Below are positions 54,569 to 62,986 of a stretch of DNA of 64,000 nt, in pieces. Origin of the DNA: Mucilaginibacter defluvii (GTDB taxonomy: Bacteria > Bacteroidota > Bacteroidia > Sphingobacteriales > Sphingobacteriaceae); contig NZ_BAABJI010000002.1 in assembly GCF_039543225.1 (NCBI RefSeq), forward strand, positions 868,001 through 932,000. The letters run 5' to 3'. The translations under genes and the position numbers were made by a program. Under the pieces are notes generated by a model that saw nothing but the letters and a program-made list of their open reading frames with translations, made no database searches and was not told where the DNA came from. Numbering within the stretch: the stretch's first letter is position 1; each line of letters opens with the position of its first letter.

Positions 54569-55960
54569 ATGAACTACGATCTAATTGTTATTGGTTCAGG
54601 TCCCGGAGGTTACGTTGCAGCTATACGTGCCTCTCAGTTAGGTTTAAAAACCGCGATTATTGAAAAGGAATCGCTCGGGGGTATATGCCTTAACTGGGGT
54701 TGTATACCAACTAAAGCTTTACTGAAAAGCGCCCAGGTGTTTGAATATATAAACCACGCTGCCGATTACGGTATAAAAGTTAACGGCGCCGGCGAGGTTG
54801 ATTTTAAAGCCGTTGTAAAACGCAGCCGTGATGTGGCCGAAGGCATGAGCAAAGGCGTTCAGTTTTTAATGAAAAAGAACAAGATCGAAGTGATCATGGG
54901 CTTTGGTAAACTGAAAGGCAAAGGCACTGTTGAAGTAAAAGACGCTAACGGCGCGACTAAAGATTATACTGCGAAACATATTATAGTTGCCACAGGCGGA
55001 CGCTCGCGCGAGTTGCCGAACCTTAAACAGGATGGTAAAAAGATCATCGGTTACCGCCAGGCCATGGTGTTACCGCAGCAACCAAAATCAATGGTTGTTG
55101 TAGGTTCAGGCGCAATCGGTATTGAATTTGCTTATTTCTATAATTCAATCGGCACTAAAGTAACCGTAGTTGAGTTTTTACCGAATGTTGTACCGCTGGA
55201 AGACGAAGAAGTATCCAAGCAATTAGAACGTTCGCTAAAAAAACAAGGTATCAATATCATGACCAATTCAACTGTTGAGTCGGTTGATACAGCGGGTGAT
55301 CTTTGCAAAGTGAGTGTTAAAACCGCTAAAGGTACTGAAGTACTGGAAGCCGAGATCGTGCTATCAGCCGTAGGTGTGTCAACAAACCTTGAAGGCATTG
55401 GCCTGGAAGAAGTCGGTGTAAAAACCGACAAAGGCAAGGTGCTGGTTGACGATTACTATAAAACTAACGTTGAAGGTGTTTATGCCATAGGCGATATTGT
55501 TAAAGGCCAGGCCCTGGCTCACGTAGCATCTGCCGAAGGAATTACCTGTGTTGAGAAAATAGCAGGCTTAAACCCTGAGCCTATTAATTACAACAATATT
55601 CCGGGCTGTACTTACTGCTCTCCTGAAGTTGCCTCAGTAGGTTATACTGAAAAAGCGGCTAAAGAAGCAGGTTATGAAGTTAAAGTAGGTAAATTCCCAT
55701 TCTCGGCGTCAGGCAAGGCAAGTGCTGCCGGTGCTAAAGATGGTTTTGTTAAAGTGATATTTGACGCTAAATACGGCGAGTTTTTAGGTGCGCATTTGAT
55801 TGGCAATAACGTTACCGAGATGATTGCCGAAGTAGTTACCGCACGTAAACTGGAAACTACGGGCCATGAGATCATTAAATCAGTACACCCTCACCCTACC
55901 ATGAGCGAGGCTGTTATGGAAGCTGCTGCCGCCGCTTACGGCGAGGTGATCCATATCTAA
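54569..55960 (+). CDS. lpdA: Dihydrolipoyl dehydrogenase
   Basis: 463 aa. FAD Rossmann motif GSGPGGYVAAIRASQLG at the N-terminus, redox-active disulfide GGICLNWGCIPTKALL (Cys40, Cys45), NAD motif VVVGSGAIGIEFAYFYNSIG and C-terminal active-site HPHPTMSEAV. It reoxidises the lipoyl group of E2 in pyruvate, oxoglutarate or branched-chain dehydrogenase complexes, or serves the glycine cleavage system. No E1/E2 genes are next to it, so it likely serves several complexes. Confidence 0.97.
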   Translation: MNYDLIVIGSGPGGYVAAIRASQLGLKTAIIEKESLGGICLNWGCIPTKALLKSAQVFEYINHAADYGIKVNGAGEVDFKAVVKRSRDVAEGMSKGVQFLMKKNKIEVIMGFGKLKGKGTVEVKDANGATKDYTAKHIIVATGGRSRELPNLKQDGKKIIGYRQAMVLPQQPKSMVVVGSGAIGIEFAYFYNSIGTKVTVVEFLPNVVPLEDEEVSKQLERSLKKQGINIMTNSTVESVDTAGDLCKVSVKTAKGTEVLEAEIVLSAVGVSTNLEGIGLEEVGVKTDKGKVLVDDYYKTNVEGVYAIGDIVKGQALAHVASAEGITCVEKIAGLNPEPINYNNIPGCTYCSPEVASVGYTEKAAKEAGYEVKVGKFPFSASGKASAAGAKDGFVKVIFDAKYGEFLGAHLIGNNVTEMIAEVVTARKLETTGHEIIKSVHPHPTMSEAVMEAAAAAYGEVIHI

Positions 55961-56048
55961 AATATCAATGCGGTTTTTACCGTTATTGACATCAAATACA
56001 TAGCGACAGGTTAATATAGCCTGTCGCTATTGTTATTCAAGAAGTGCT

Positions 56049-56891
56049 ATGAACCTGTACACCATTGATACCGGCTTATTTAAATTGGACGGGGGCGCAA
56101 TGTTCGGGGTGGTACCCAAAACCATCTGGAACAAAACCAATCCGGCGGATGCCAATAACCTGTGCGACTTAGCGATGCGCTGCCTGCTGGTTGAAGAAGA
56201 CAACCGGTTAATACTGATTGATACCGGCATTGGCAACAAGCAAAGCGAAAAGTTTTTTAGCCATTATTATTTGCATGGCGATGCTACGCTGGATAGTTCA
56301 CTGGCTAAACACGGTTTTCATCGTGACGATGTAACAGATATATTTTTGACCCACCTGCATTTTGACCATGTAGGTGGTTCAGTAATTCGGGATGGTGAAA
56401 AGCTGCTGCCTGCATTTAAAAATGCCACTTACTGGAGTAATAAGAGACACTGGGACTGGGCGGTAAACCCCAACGAGCGGGAGAAGGCATCCTTTTTAAA
56501 GGAAAACATATTACCCTTGCAGGAAAGCGGCCAGTTACGATTTATTGAAGATAAGGACGGGGTTAGTTTTTTACCGGGCATTGACGTAAGATTTGTAAAC
56601 GGACATACTGACGCCCAAATGTTGCCGTTAATTAATTATAAAGGTAAAAAGCTGCTGTATATGGCGGACTTGCTGCCGACAGTCGGGCATTTGCCGCTGC
56701 CCTATGTGATGGCTTATGACATGTTTCCGCTGACGACGCTGAGTGAAAAGAAAAGTATTTTAACGGAAGCATTAGAAAACGAATATATTTTGTTTTTGGA
56801 GCATGATGCCGAAAATGAGTGCTGTACATTGCAACAAACTGAAAAAGGCATCCGTTTAAAAGAGACATTTAATTTGCGCGAATTTATATAA
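56049..56891 (+). CDS. MBL-fold metallo-hydrolase
   Basis: 280 aa, no signal peptide. The metallo-beta-lactamase core motif HLHFDHVGG (His/Asp ligands) follows a substrate-side strand LILIDTGIGNKQSEKFF; the later VNGHTDAQMLPLI supplies another His and LLYMADLLPTVGHLP an Asp, with LEHDAEN at the end. This is the alkylsulfatase/lactonase-like (AidA/AhlD-like) branch; the substrate may be a lactone or other ester. It lies 88 bp downstream of lpdA, same strand, but no evidence of co-transcription beyond that. Confidence 0.85.
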   Translation: MNLYTIDTGLFKLDGGAMFGVVPKTIWNKTNPADANNLCDLAMRCLLVEEDNRLILIDTGIGNKQSEKFFSHYYLHGDATLDSSLAKHGFHRDDVTDIFLTHLHFDHVGGSVIRDGEKLLPAFKNATYWSNKRHWDWAVNPNEREKASFLKENILPLQESGQLRFIEDKDGVSFLPGIDVRFVNGHTDAQMLPLINYKGKKLLYMADLLPTVGHLPLPYVMAYDMFPLTTLSEKKSILTEALENEYILFLEHDAENECCTLQQTEKGIRLKETFNLREFI

Positions 56892-56950
56892 GCCTATATA
56901 ATATTTGTGTAAATATGCTATATTACAGTGCTAAATAGCGAACAATTTTG

Positions 56951-56958
56951 TACCTTTG
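56951..56958 (+). promoter_or_regulatory. -7 box of rpoD (TACCTTTG)
   Basis: An exact TAnnTTTG, 42 nt before the rpoD ATG. The -33 position is poor. Confidence 0.5.
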
Positions 56959-57000
56959 CACGTTCAATTCTCAATCAAAGAATCGAGGTTATAAAAATAG

Positions 57001-57861
57001 ATGAGACAACTCAAAATAACACAATCCATTACCAATCGTGAATCGCAATCACTTGATAAATATCTTCACGAAATTGGTAAAGTTGACCTGATAACTGCCG
57101 AAGAAGAAGTAATTTTAGCCCAAAAGATACGCGAAGGCGATCAAGCTGCTCTCGAGCGTTTAACTAAAACCAACCTTCGCTTTGTTGTTTCTGTAGCTAA
57201 ACAATATCAAAACCAGGGCTTAACCCTGGGCGACCTGATAAACGAAGGTAATCTTGGCTTAATTAAAGCGGCCAAGCGTTTTGACGAAACTAAAGGTTTC
57301 AAATTTATATCATACGCCGTATGGTGGATCCGCCAGTCGATATTGCAGGCTATTGCTGAGCAATCTCGTATTGTGCGTTTACCATTAAACCAGGTAGGTT
57401 CATTAAGCAAGATCAGCAAGGCATTTTCAAAGCTTGAACAGGAATATGAGCGCGAGCCGTCTCCTGAAGAGCTTGCCGATATACTGGAAACTACGGTTGA
57501 CAAGATATCTGACACACTGAGCAACTCAGGCCGCCATGTATCTATGGATGCGCCGTTTGTTCAGGGCGAGGAAAATACGCTGTTAGACGTACTTGAAAAC
57601 CACGAGCCAAACACCGACTCGATACTGATCAATGAATCATTATCAGAGGAGATCAAACGTTCGTTATCTACGCTTACTGAGCGTGAGCGCGAAATTATCG
57701 TACTGTTCTTCGGTTTGGGCACTAACCACCCGCTATCGCTTGAAGAGATAGGAGAGAAATTTAACTTGACACGCGAGCGTGTAAGGCAGATAAAAGACAA
57801 GGCGTTGCAACGATTGCGGCACACCTCCAGGAGCAAGATCCTGAAATCATATTTAGGTTAA
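57001..57861 (+). CDS. rpoD: Primary sigma factor (sigma-70/RpoD)
   Basis: 286 aa. It begins near region 1.2 and lacks region 1.1 and the long non-conserved region, as is usual for Bacteroidota primary sigma factors. Region 2 ([60 protein letters not shown]) recognises the -7 box; region 3 includes [20 protein letters not shown]; region 4 has [20 protein letters not shown]. It should direct recognition of the TAnnTTTG promoters noted across the window. Monocistronic, with a hairpin after it. Confidence 0.96.
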   Translation: MRQLKITQSITNRESQSLDKYLHEIGKVDLITAEEEVILAQKIREGDQAALERLTKTNLRFVVSVAKQYQNQGLTLGDLINEGNLGLIKAAKRFDETKGFKFISYAVWWIRQSILQAIAEQSRIVRLPLNQVGSLSKISKAFSKLEQEYEREPSPEELADILETTVDKISDTLSNSGRHVSMDAPFVQGEENTLLDVLENHEPNTDSILINESLSEEIKRSLSTLTEREREIIVLFFGLGTNHPLSLEEIGEKFNLTRERVRQIKDKALQRLRHTSRSKILKSYLG

Positions 57862-57866
57862 CATAA

Positions 57867-57900
57867 AGAAGCCTTCCCGAACATTACGGAAGGCTTTTTT
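57867..57900 (+). terminator. Terminator of rpoD
   Basis: GAAGCCTTCC pairs with GGAAGGCTTT around a 10-nt loop, followed by T6. Confidence 0.88.
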
Positions 57901-57911
57901 GTTTAACAAAC

Positions 57912-58619
57912 ATGCTGTTACCAATCGACTACGAACACCTCACCACTGCTCAAGCCATAGCTTACCAGCACGAGTTACGTAAACAAATTCAAATTAAGCC
58001 GCTCCAAACGCCGATACGCACCATTGCCGGGGCAGACATATCATTCAATAAGCACGAGGAAACGGTTTACGCGGGCATTGTGGTGTTCAGTTACCCCGAT
58101 CTTAAGATAATTGGCAATGCTACAGCTATCAGCCGCACACCGTTCCCTTACATTTCAGGCCTGCTGGCATTCCGCGAGGTACCTGCCTTGCTGGAGGCCT
58201 GGAACAAACTGGAAACGAAACCCGATCTGCTTGTGCTCGATGGTCAGGGCATAGCGCACGAACGCCGTTTAGGTATCGCTACACATTTCGGGTTGATTAC
58301 CGGCGCTACAACATTGGGATGCGCAAAAAGCCGCCTGGCCGGCAATTTCCAGGAGCCCCCAAACGAAGCAATGGCCGAAAGTCCGCTATACCACAAAGGC
58401 GAGCTGGTTGGCGTCGCCCTGCGCAGCAAGCGCAACTGTAACCCGCTGTTTATTTCGCCGGGGAACAATATTGATATACCACAAAGCGTTGAGGTGATAA
58501 AACAGTGCCTTCGCGGTTACCGTATGCCCGAACCTACCCGTCAGGCCCACTTGCTGGTAAATAAGATACGGATAGCCAACGGCAGAGTACCTAACACACA
58601 ACATGACCTTTTCAGCTAA
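57912..58619 (+). CDS. nfi: Deoxyinosine 3'-endonuclease (endonuclease V)
   Basis: 235 aa, the length and pattern of EndoV. Catalytic Asp in GADISFN (Asp42) and VLDGQGIAHERRLGIATHFG (the DGQG block); an aromatic wedge likely in RTPFPYISGLLAFRE; then AKSRLAGNF and GVALRSKRNCNPLFISPGNNI. It nicks DNA near deoxyinosine and other deaminated bases. It begins 12 bp after the rpoD terminator and is the first gene of a plus-strand run. Confidence 0.93.
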   Translation: MLLPIDYEHLTTAQAIAYQHELRKQIQIKPLQTPIRTIAGADISFNKHEETVYAGIVVFSYPDLKIIGNATAISRTPFPYISGLLAFREVPALLEAWNKLETKPDLLVLDGQGIAHERRLGIATHFGLITGATTLGCAKSRLAGNFQEPPNEAMAESPLYHKGELVGVALRSKRNCNPLFISPGNNIDIPQSVEVIKQCLRGYRMPEPTRQAHLLVNKIRIANGRVPNTQHDLFS

Positions 58620-58637
58620 ACTTCGCAATTACCAAAA

Positions 58638-58964
58638 ATGAAACGACTGGCAACGCTCATCTTTCATTTTTACCGGCCTGTGTTTTTTGTTAACCTGTTG
58701 TTTAGTTTTTGCGCAATCTTTAACCTGATTAAGCTTGGTTTAGTTGCCATGCCTATTGTATTGATAATTAAGTTATTTGGATATCTGGTGTGTCTTGGCT
58801 ATCAGTACTTATTTGCTGCCAAATCGTATTTTTATTACCGTAATGCCGGTTTCAGCTCAAGGCAGATGTATGCTTACATTTTCATATTAGATACGCTGAT
58901 ATTCATCCTGTTATCAACCATTATTTTAATCCCGTTTTATGCCCTCGCAAACATTAAAGGTTGA
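58638..58964 (+). CDS. Small 3-TM membrane protein overlapping an ABC ATPase gene
   Basis: 108 aa with three to four hydrophobic helices: FVNLLFSFCAIFNLIKLGLV, MPIVLIIKLFGYLVCLGYQY and YIFILDTLIFILLSTIILIP; the loop SYFYYRNAGFSSRQ is positively charged. It overlaps the ATPase gene by 26 bp, so the two are probably translationally coupled. It may be a minimal permease subunit for that ATPase; no family recognised. Confidence 0.7.
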   Translation: MKRLATLIFHFYRPVFFVNLLFSFCAIFNLIKLGLVAMPIVLIIKLFGYLVCLGYQYLFAAKSYFYYRNAGFSSRQMYAYIFILDTLIFILLSTIILIPFYALANIKG

Positions 58965-59601
58965 TAGCGTTCAGCTAGAGTTTGATGGCCGCAAAATATT
59001 GCAGGACATTTACCTCGACTGCTCAACCGGCGAGGTGGTTGGCCTGCTTGGCCGTAACGGCTGCGGTAAATCATCATTATTGCGCATTATATTCGGAAGC
59101 TTGAGTTGCGGTTACAAGCACGTAAGTATTAACGGTCAGCACATAATTAAAGGTTATCATAACAACCGCATAGCATATCTGCCGCAGCACAATTATCTGC
59201 CTTCAGGCATCAAAATACAAAAACTGGCAAAGCCTTTTATTGACCCTTTACTATGGAGCGATTTTAATGACCAACCCGCCTATCAGCAGCATCAACATAA
59301 AACAGTTGGTCAGCTCTCGGGTGGTGAGTTAAGACAGCTGGAAACATTGATGATTGTTTACAGTTGTGCCGACTTTATTTTACTTGATGAACCTTTCACA
59401 CATATTTCGCCCGTTCAAGCTGATGACCTCAAAATAATGATGGAGAAATCCGCCAAAACAAAAGGCATTATCGTTACCGACCATCAATATTACAATGTGC
59501 TGGATGTAAGCGATCGCATAATTTTGCTCAACAACGGGTGTACCCGGCCTGTAAAAGATGCCGCTGATTTAGTAACTTATAATTATTTAAACAAAAAATA
59601 A
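58939..59601 (+). CDS. ABC transporter ATP-binding protein
   Basis: 220 aa, a single ATPase domain: Walker A GRNGCGKSS near residue 37, signature QLSGGELRQ, Walker B ILLDEPFTH and H-loop IVTDHQYYNVLDVSDRIILL. It resembles the LptB/branched-chain-type ATPases with a short C-terminus. It overlaps the small 3-TM protein gene by 26 bp, suggesting an unusual small transporter, with no other permease nearby. The gene 69 bp downstream encodes an exported aspartic protease. Confidence 0.85.
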   Translation: MPSQTLKVDSVQLEFDGRKILQDIYLDCSTGEVVGLLGRNGCGKSSLLRIIFGSLSCGYKHVSINGQHIIKGYHNNRIAYLPQHNYLPSGIKIQKLAKPFIDPLLWSDFNDQPAYQQHQHKTVGQLSGGELRQLETLMIVYSCADFILLDEPFTHISPVQADDLKIMMEKSAKTKGIIVTDHQYYNVLDVSDRIILLNNGCTRPVKDAADLVTYNYLNKK

Positions 59602-59670
59602 CTATTTAAACGTTATAGCATGTAACACAGTGATGTGTTGTGCCGTCTTATAGATATCACAACCTTACTG

Positions 59671-60645
59671 ATGCGCAAATTTTTAACATACCTTATTATG
59701 ATTTTGCTGGCAATGGGCGTTCAGGCGAACGCCCATGCAGGCCATATCAACATAGGCGGTGTTTACATCAGTACGTTTGATGACCCTGCTCCTGACCCTT
59801 ACGGCGATTTCAGTACGCTTACCGTTCCGATAAAACGGGCGGGCAACCTCATCATTGTTGAGGCACGGGTTGATAGCGTTATCGGCAATTTTGTATTAGA
59901 TACCGGTGCTCCTCACCTGGTTTTAAATGCTACCTATTTTAGAGACATGCCCCGGATAGCCAACCAGGAATCGGGCGGCGTGAACGGCGAGGTAGCTAAC
60001 TCTTTTGTTTCAGAAGTACAAAATTTCGCTATACTTGATTTGTTTTACAAGCGCTTAAAAGCCGATGTTACAGATTTATCCGCCATCGAAAACGGACGTA
60101 ATATTAAAGTACTCGGCTTACTGGGTACCCGTTTGTTTGCCAAACTGGCCATAACGGTGGATATATTTAATAACATGCTGTATATCCATAAGCTGGACAG
60201 TGATGGCAATTTTAATCAAACAGAATTACCTTTCAGCAAACCGTTTATGAAAACCGGTTTTAAACTGATGAATGATGTAATCTTCCTTAAAACTTCTATC
60301 AACGATAATATCCTGTGGATGGCCTTTGATACAGGTGCTGAAACCAATTTGCTCGACTACAGGCGTTCAAAAAAAATCATACAAAATTTTGAAGTATTAA
60401 GCGCCTCAAAATTAACCGGCGTGGGTGGCTCTAAGTTTGAAATAATTTATGCTAAATTAGATCAGCTTACAGTGGGCGACAACCTGTTTACCAAAAACAA
60501 GGTAGTGCTTACCAGCCTTGATAACATGGGCAGAGCCTACGGCCACTCGGTTGACGGAATTTTGGGTTACGACTTCTTTATGCGCGGGGTTTTCACAATA
60601 AACTTTGTAAAAAAGGAGTTTGCGATGTATACTTATAAGGTATGA
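59671..60645 (+). CDS. Secreted bilobal retropepsin-like aspartic protease
   Basis: 324 aa from ATG 59671 with a signal peptide (cleavage near VQANAHA). It has two catalytic motifs in one chain: DTGA at 77-80 (NFVLDTGAPHLVLN) and DTGA at 220-223 (MAFDTGAETNLLD). Each is followed by the second hydrophobic-hydrophobic-Gly motif of its lobe, GLLG at about 149-152 and GILG at 296-299. So both retropepsin lobes look complete and can form a pepsin-like monomer. It overlaps the next gene by 4 bp (ATGA), a translational coupling sign. Substrate unknown. Confidence 0.85.
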   Translation: MRKFLTYLIMILLAMGVQANAHAGHINIGGVYISTFDDPAPDPYGDFSTLTVPIKRAGNLIIVEARVDSVIGNFVLDTGAPHLVLNATYFRDMPRIANQESGGVNGEVANSFVSEVQNFAILDLFYKRLKADVTDLSAIENGRNIKVLGLLGTRLFAKLAITVDIFNNMLYIHKLDSDGNFNQTELPFSKPFMKTGFKLMNDVIFLKTSINDNILWMAFDTGAETNLLDYRRSKKIIQNFEVLSASKLTGVGGSKFEIIYAKLDQLTVGDNLFTKNKVVLTSLDNMGRAYGHSVDGILGYDFFMRGVFTINFVKKEFAMYTYKV

Positions 60646-62099
60646 GGTTTTTATGGTGTTGGTTTATTGTTTTCCTGCTGTTTGCGGGTTGCCTGCCCGT
60701 GCTCGCGCAGCAACGTAACAGCCTCACCATCGCAAACGATAAGCTGGTATTACAAATTGATAAACGCTCAACCAAAAACTATCTCGATACCATACTAACC
60801 CGTGCAGGTGTAAGCGGGAATGATGTAAGTGTTAAACTGCTGAAGGGCGATTACAGCGTGCTCACCAGCCAAGGCTGGCAACTTGCTGAAAAGAGTCGGT
60901 TTAAAACAACATTCAATCGGCCACTCAACATCAGTATTAATATTCAACCTCAGCAGCCATTTATTATCACTACAAATAGTGTAAACGGCGAGGCTAGCCC
61001 TGGTTACCCGGCAGATGTACTTTATGGTGTAAATAAGTTTAACAGGCAAACGGTGTACGAGCTGCCGAACGGTTCAACACGTTTTTTTGTGCCCGGTAAT
61101 CTTACAGCAAAAAGGGTATTGCTGTCCGGCAACTTCAACATGTGGAGTTTGTCAAAGGGCGTCATGCTGAAAACGGATAGCGGTTGGATCACCGACATCA
61201 GGCTAAAACCCGGCGTTTATGCTTATAAGTTTATTATTAATGGCCGCTGGACGCACGATGTAAACAACAAGCTTACCGAAGGTGATGGCTTCCATAGTGT
61301 AAATTCAATTTACTATCGCTACAATTATACGTTTAAGCTTAACGGATTTCAAAAAGTAAACAGGGTGCAGGTAGCAGGCAGTTTTAACCGCTGGAACGCG
61401 ACAGAAATACCGCTCACACGCAGGGGCAACGGCTGGCAGGCATCCCTATATTTGCATGACGGGATGCATTTATATCGTTTTATGCTTGACAACAAGTGGG
61501 TAACCGACCCGGCAAATAAAACCAAAGGTTACGATGAAAAAGGCCTGATAGCTTCGGCAATCAATTTGGGCGAAACGGTAAATTTTAAGCTTAAGGGCTA
61601 CGCCAACGCCAGGAAGGTGTCGGTAGCGGGAAGCTTTAACAACTGGCAGCCCGAACGCATCTTTCTGAAAAAGATAAATAATATATGGCAACTGCCGGTA
61701 ATTATGCCTGAAGGCAATTACGGCTACAAGTACATTGTTGACGGCAGGTGGATAACTGACCCGGCTAATACCTGTTATGTTGAAGATGGTGGCGAAACCA
61801 ACTCTTTTATATCGGTTAACCCGAATTACACCTTTAAGCTCAGAGGTTACCCGAATGCCCAGACCGTGCGGGTGGCAGGCAGTTTTAACAGCTGGAATAT
61901 GGATCAGTATACCATGGGCCGCAAAGGCGACGAGTGGGTGCTCAGCATTAAACTGCCCATTGGCAAAACCCGCTACAAGTTTATTGTGGATGGCAACTGG
62001 CTGCTTGACCCGGCAAACAAGCAATGGGAAGGCAACGAGTTTGACACCGGGAATTCTGTTATATGGATAGACCCTGAAAACTCAACCAAAACAAAATAA
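60642..62099 (+). CDS. Secreted protein with four CBM48/AMPK-type glycogen-binding-like repeats
   Basis: 485 aa. N-terminal signal (MRFLWCWFIVFLLFAGCLPV, cleavage near LAQQ, or lipobox Cys17). Residues 25-145 are an unassigned beta domain. Four tandem repeats of about 84 residues follow: near 146-215, 228-300, 313-385 and 396-475, each with VxVAGSFNxW (GNFNMW, GSFNRW, GSFNNW, GSFNSW), a YxYKFIVDGxW strand and TDPAN. These resemble the AMPK1_CBM/CBM48 early-set module that binds alpha-glucans or acts as a protein interaction domain. No catalytic domain is visible. Translationally coupled to the protease gene. Confidence 0.8.
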   Translation: MRFLWCWFIVFLLFAGCLPVLAQQRNSLTIANDKLVLQIDKRSTKNYLDTILTRAGVSGNDVSVKLLKGDYSVLTSQGWQLAEKSRFKTTFNRPLNISINIQPQQPFIITTNSVNGEASPGYPADVLYGVNKFNRQTVYELPNGSTRFFVPGNLTAKRVLLSGNFNMWSLSKGVMLKTDSGWITDIRLKPGVYAYKFIINGRWTHDVNNKLTEGDGFHSVNSIYYRYNYTFKLNGFQKVNRVQVAGSFNRWNATEIPLTRRGNGWQASLYLHDGMHLYRFMLDNKWVTDPANKTKGYDEKGLIASAINLGETVNFKLKGYANARKVSVAGSFNNWQPERIFLKKINNIWQLPVIMPEGNYGYKYIVDGRWITDPANTCYVEDGGETNSFISVNPNYTFKLRGYPNAQTVRVAGSFNSWNMDQYTMGRKGDEWVLSIKLPIGKTRYKFIVDGNWLLDPANKQWEGNEFDTGNSVIWIDPENSTKTK

Positions 62100-62102
62100 A
62101 AA

Positions 62103-62888
62103 ATGAAATTACCAATTTACCAGGTTGATGCCTTTACCGATCAGTTGTTCGGTGGCAACCCCGCGGCAATTTGTCCGCTTAACGAATGGTTATCTGACGA
62201 ACTGATGCAAAAGATCGCGGTTGAAAACAACCTGGCGGAAACCGCGTTTTTTGTAAAAACAAATACCGGTTACAAACTACGCTGGTTTACGCCGGAGTAT
62301 GAGATTGATCTTTGCGGCCATGCTACATTAGCGAGCGCGCATATTATATATACTGAGTTGGGTTATACCGGAAACGAAATTCATTTTGAAACCGTAAAAG
62401 CAGGCACGCTTATAGTTAAGAAAGACGGCGACAAGTACAGCATGGACTTCCCCTCGCGCCCGGCTGAGCGGGCTGAATTGCCCGATGGATTGATAGAAGC
62501 ACTTGGCATGAAAGCGCCACTTGAGGTATTTAGGGCGCGCGATTATATGCTGGTTTATGAGAGTGAATATGATATTCGCGCCGCCTCGCCTGATTTTGCC
62601 AGGCTGGCAAAAATTCCGACCGTGGGCGTAATCATAACCGCGCCGGGTATAGCCGTTGATTTTGTATCCCGATTTTTTGCCCCCGCGGCCAGTATAAATG
62701 AAGATCCGGTAACCGGCTCGGCACATTGTAACCTGATACCTTACTGGGCCGATAAGTTAGGAAAGAATGACCTGCATGCCTATCAGCTATCGGCACGTAA
62801 AGGCGAACTTTGGTGCAAACTAAATAGCGACCGCGTTTTAATGGCAGGTAAAGCCGTAACGTTTTTACGGGGCGAAATTTATCTGTAA
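62103..62888 (+). CDS. PhzF family isomerase-like protein
   Basis: 261 aa. It begins KLPIYQVDAFTDQLFGGNPAAICPL and carries the catalytic-Glu region NNLAETAFFVKTN, then DLCGHATLASAHIIY and the DPVTGSAHCNLIPYWADKLG block of PhzF/DAP-epimerase-like folds. In phenazine producers PhzF isomerises DHHA, but most homologues are of unknown substrate. It follows the CBM48 protein by 3 bp, so may be co-transcribed, although no common pathway is clear. A hairpin follows. Confidence 0.9.
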   Translation: MKLPIYQVDAFTDQLFGGNPAAICPLNEWLSDELMQKIAVENNLAETAFFVKTNTGYKLRWFTPEYEIDLCGHATLASAHIIYTELGYTGNEIHFETVKAGTLIVKKDGDKYSMDFPSRPAERAELPDGLIEALGMKAPLEVFRARDYMLVYESEYDIRAASPDFARLAKIPTVGVIITAPGIAVDFVSRFFAPAASINEDPVTGSAHCNLIPYWADKLGKNDLHAYQLSARKGELWCKLNSDRVLMAGKAVTFLRGEIYL

Positions 62889-62906
62889 GCATTTAACCCG
62901 ATACTA

Positions 62907-62940
62907 TAAACATCCCTGTTGCCACAAACAGGGATGTTTA
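62907..62940 (+). terminator. Hairpin between the phzF-like gene and smc
   Basis: A perfect 14-bp stem (TAAACATCCCTGTT and complement) with a 6-nt loop. No clear T run follows, so it may be a weak terminator. Confidence 0.6.
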
Positions 62941-62986
62941 GTATATTTCACTTTTATATCATCCCCTTAGCGGGAATAAAAGGTGC

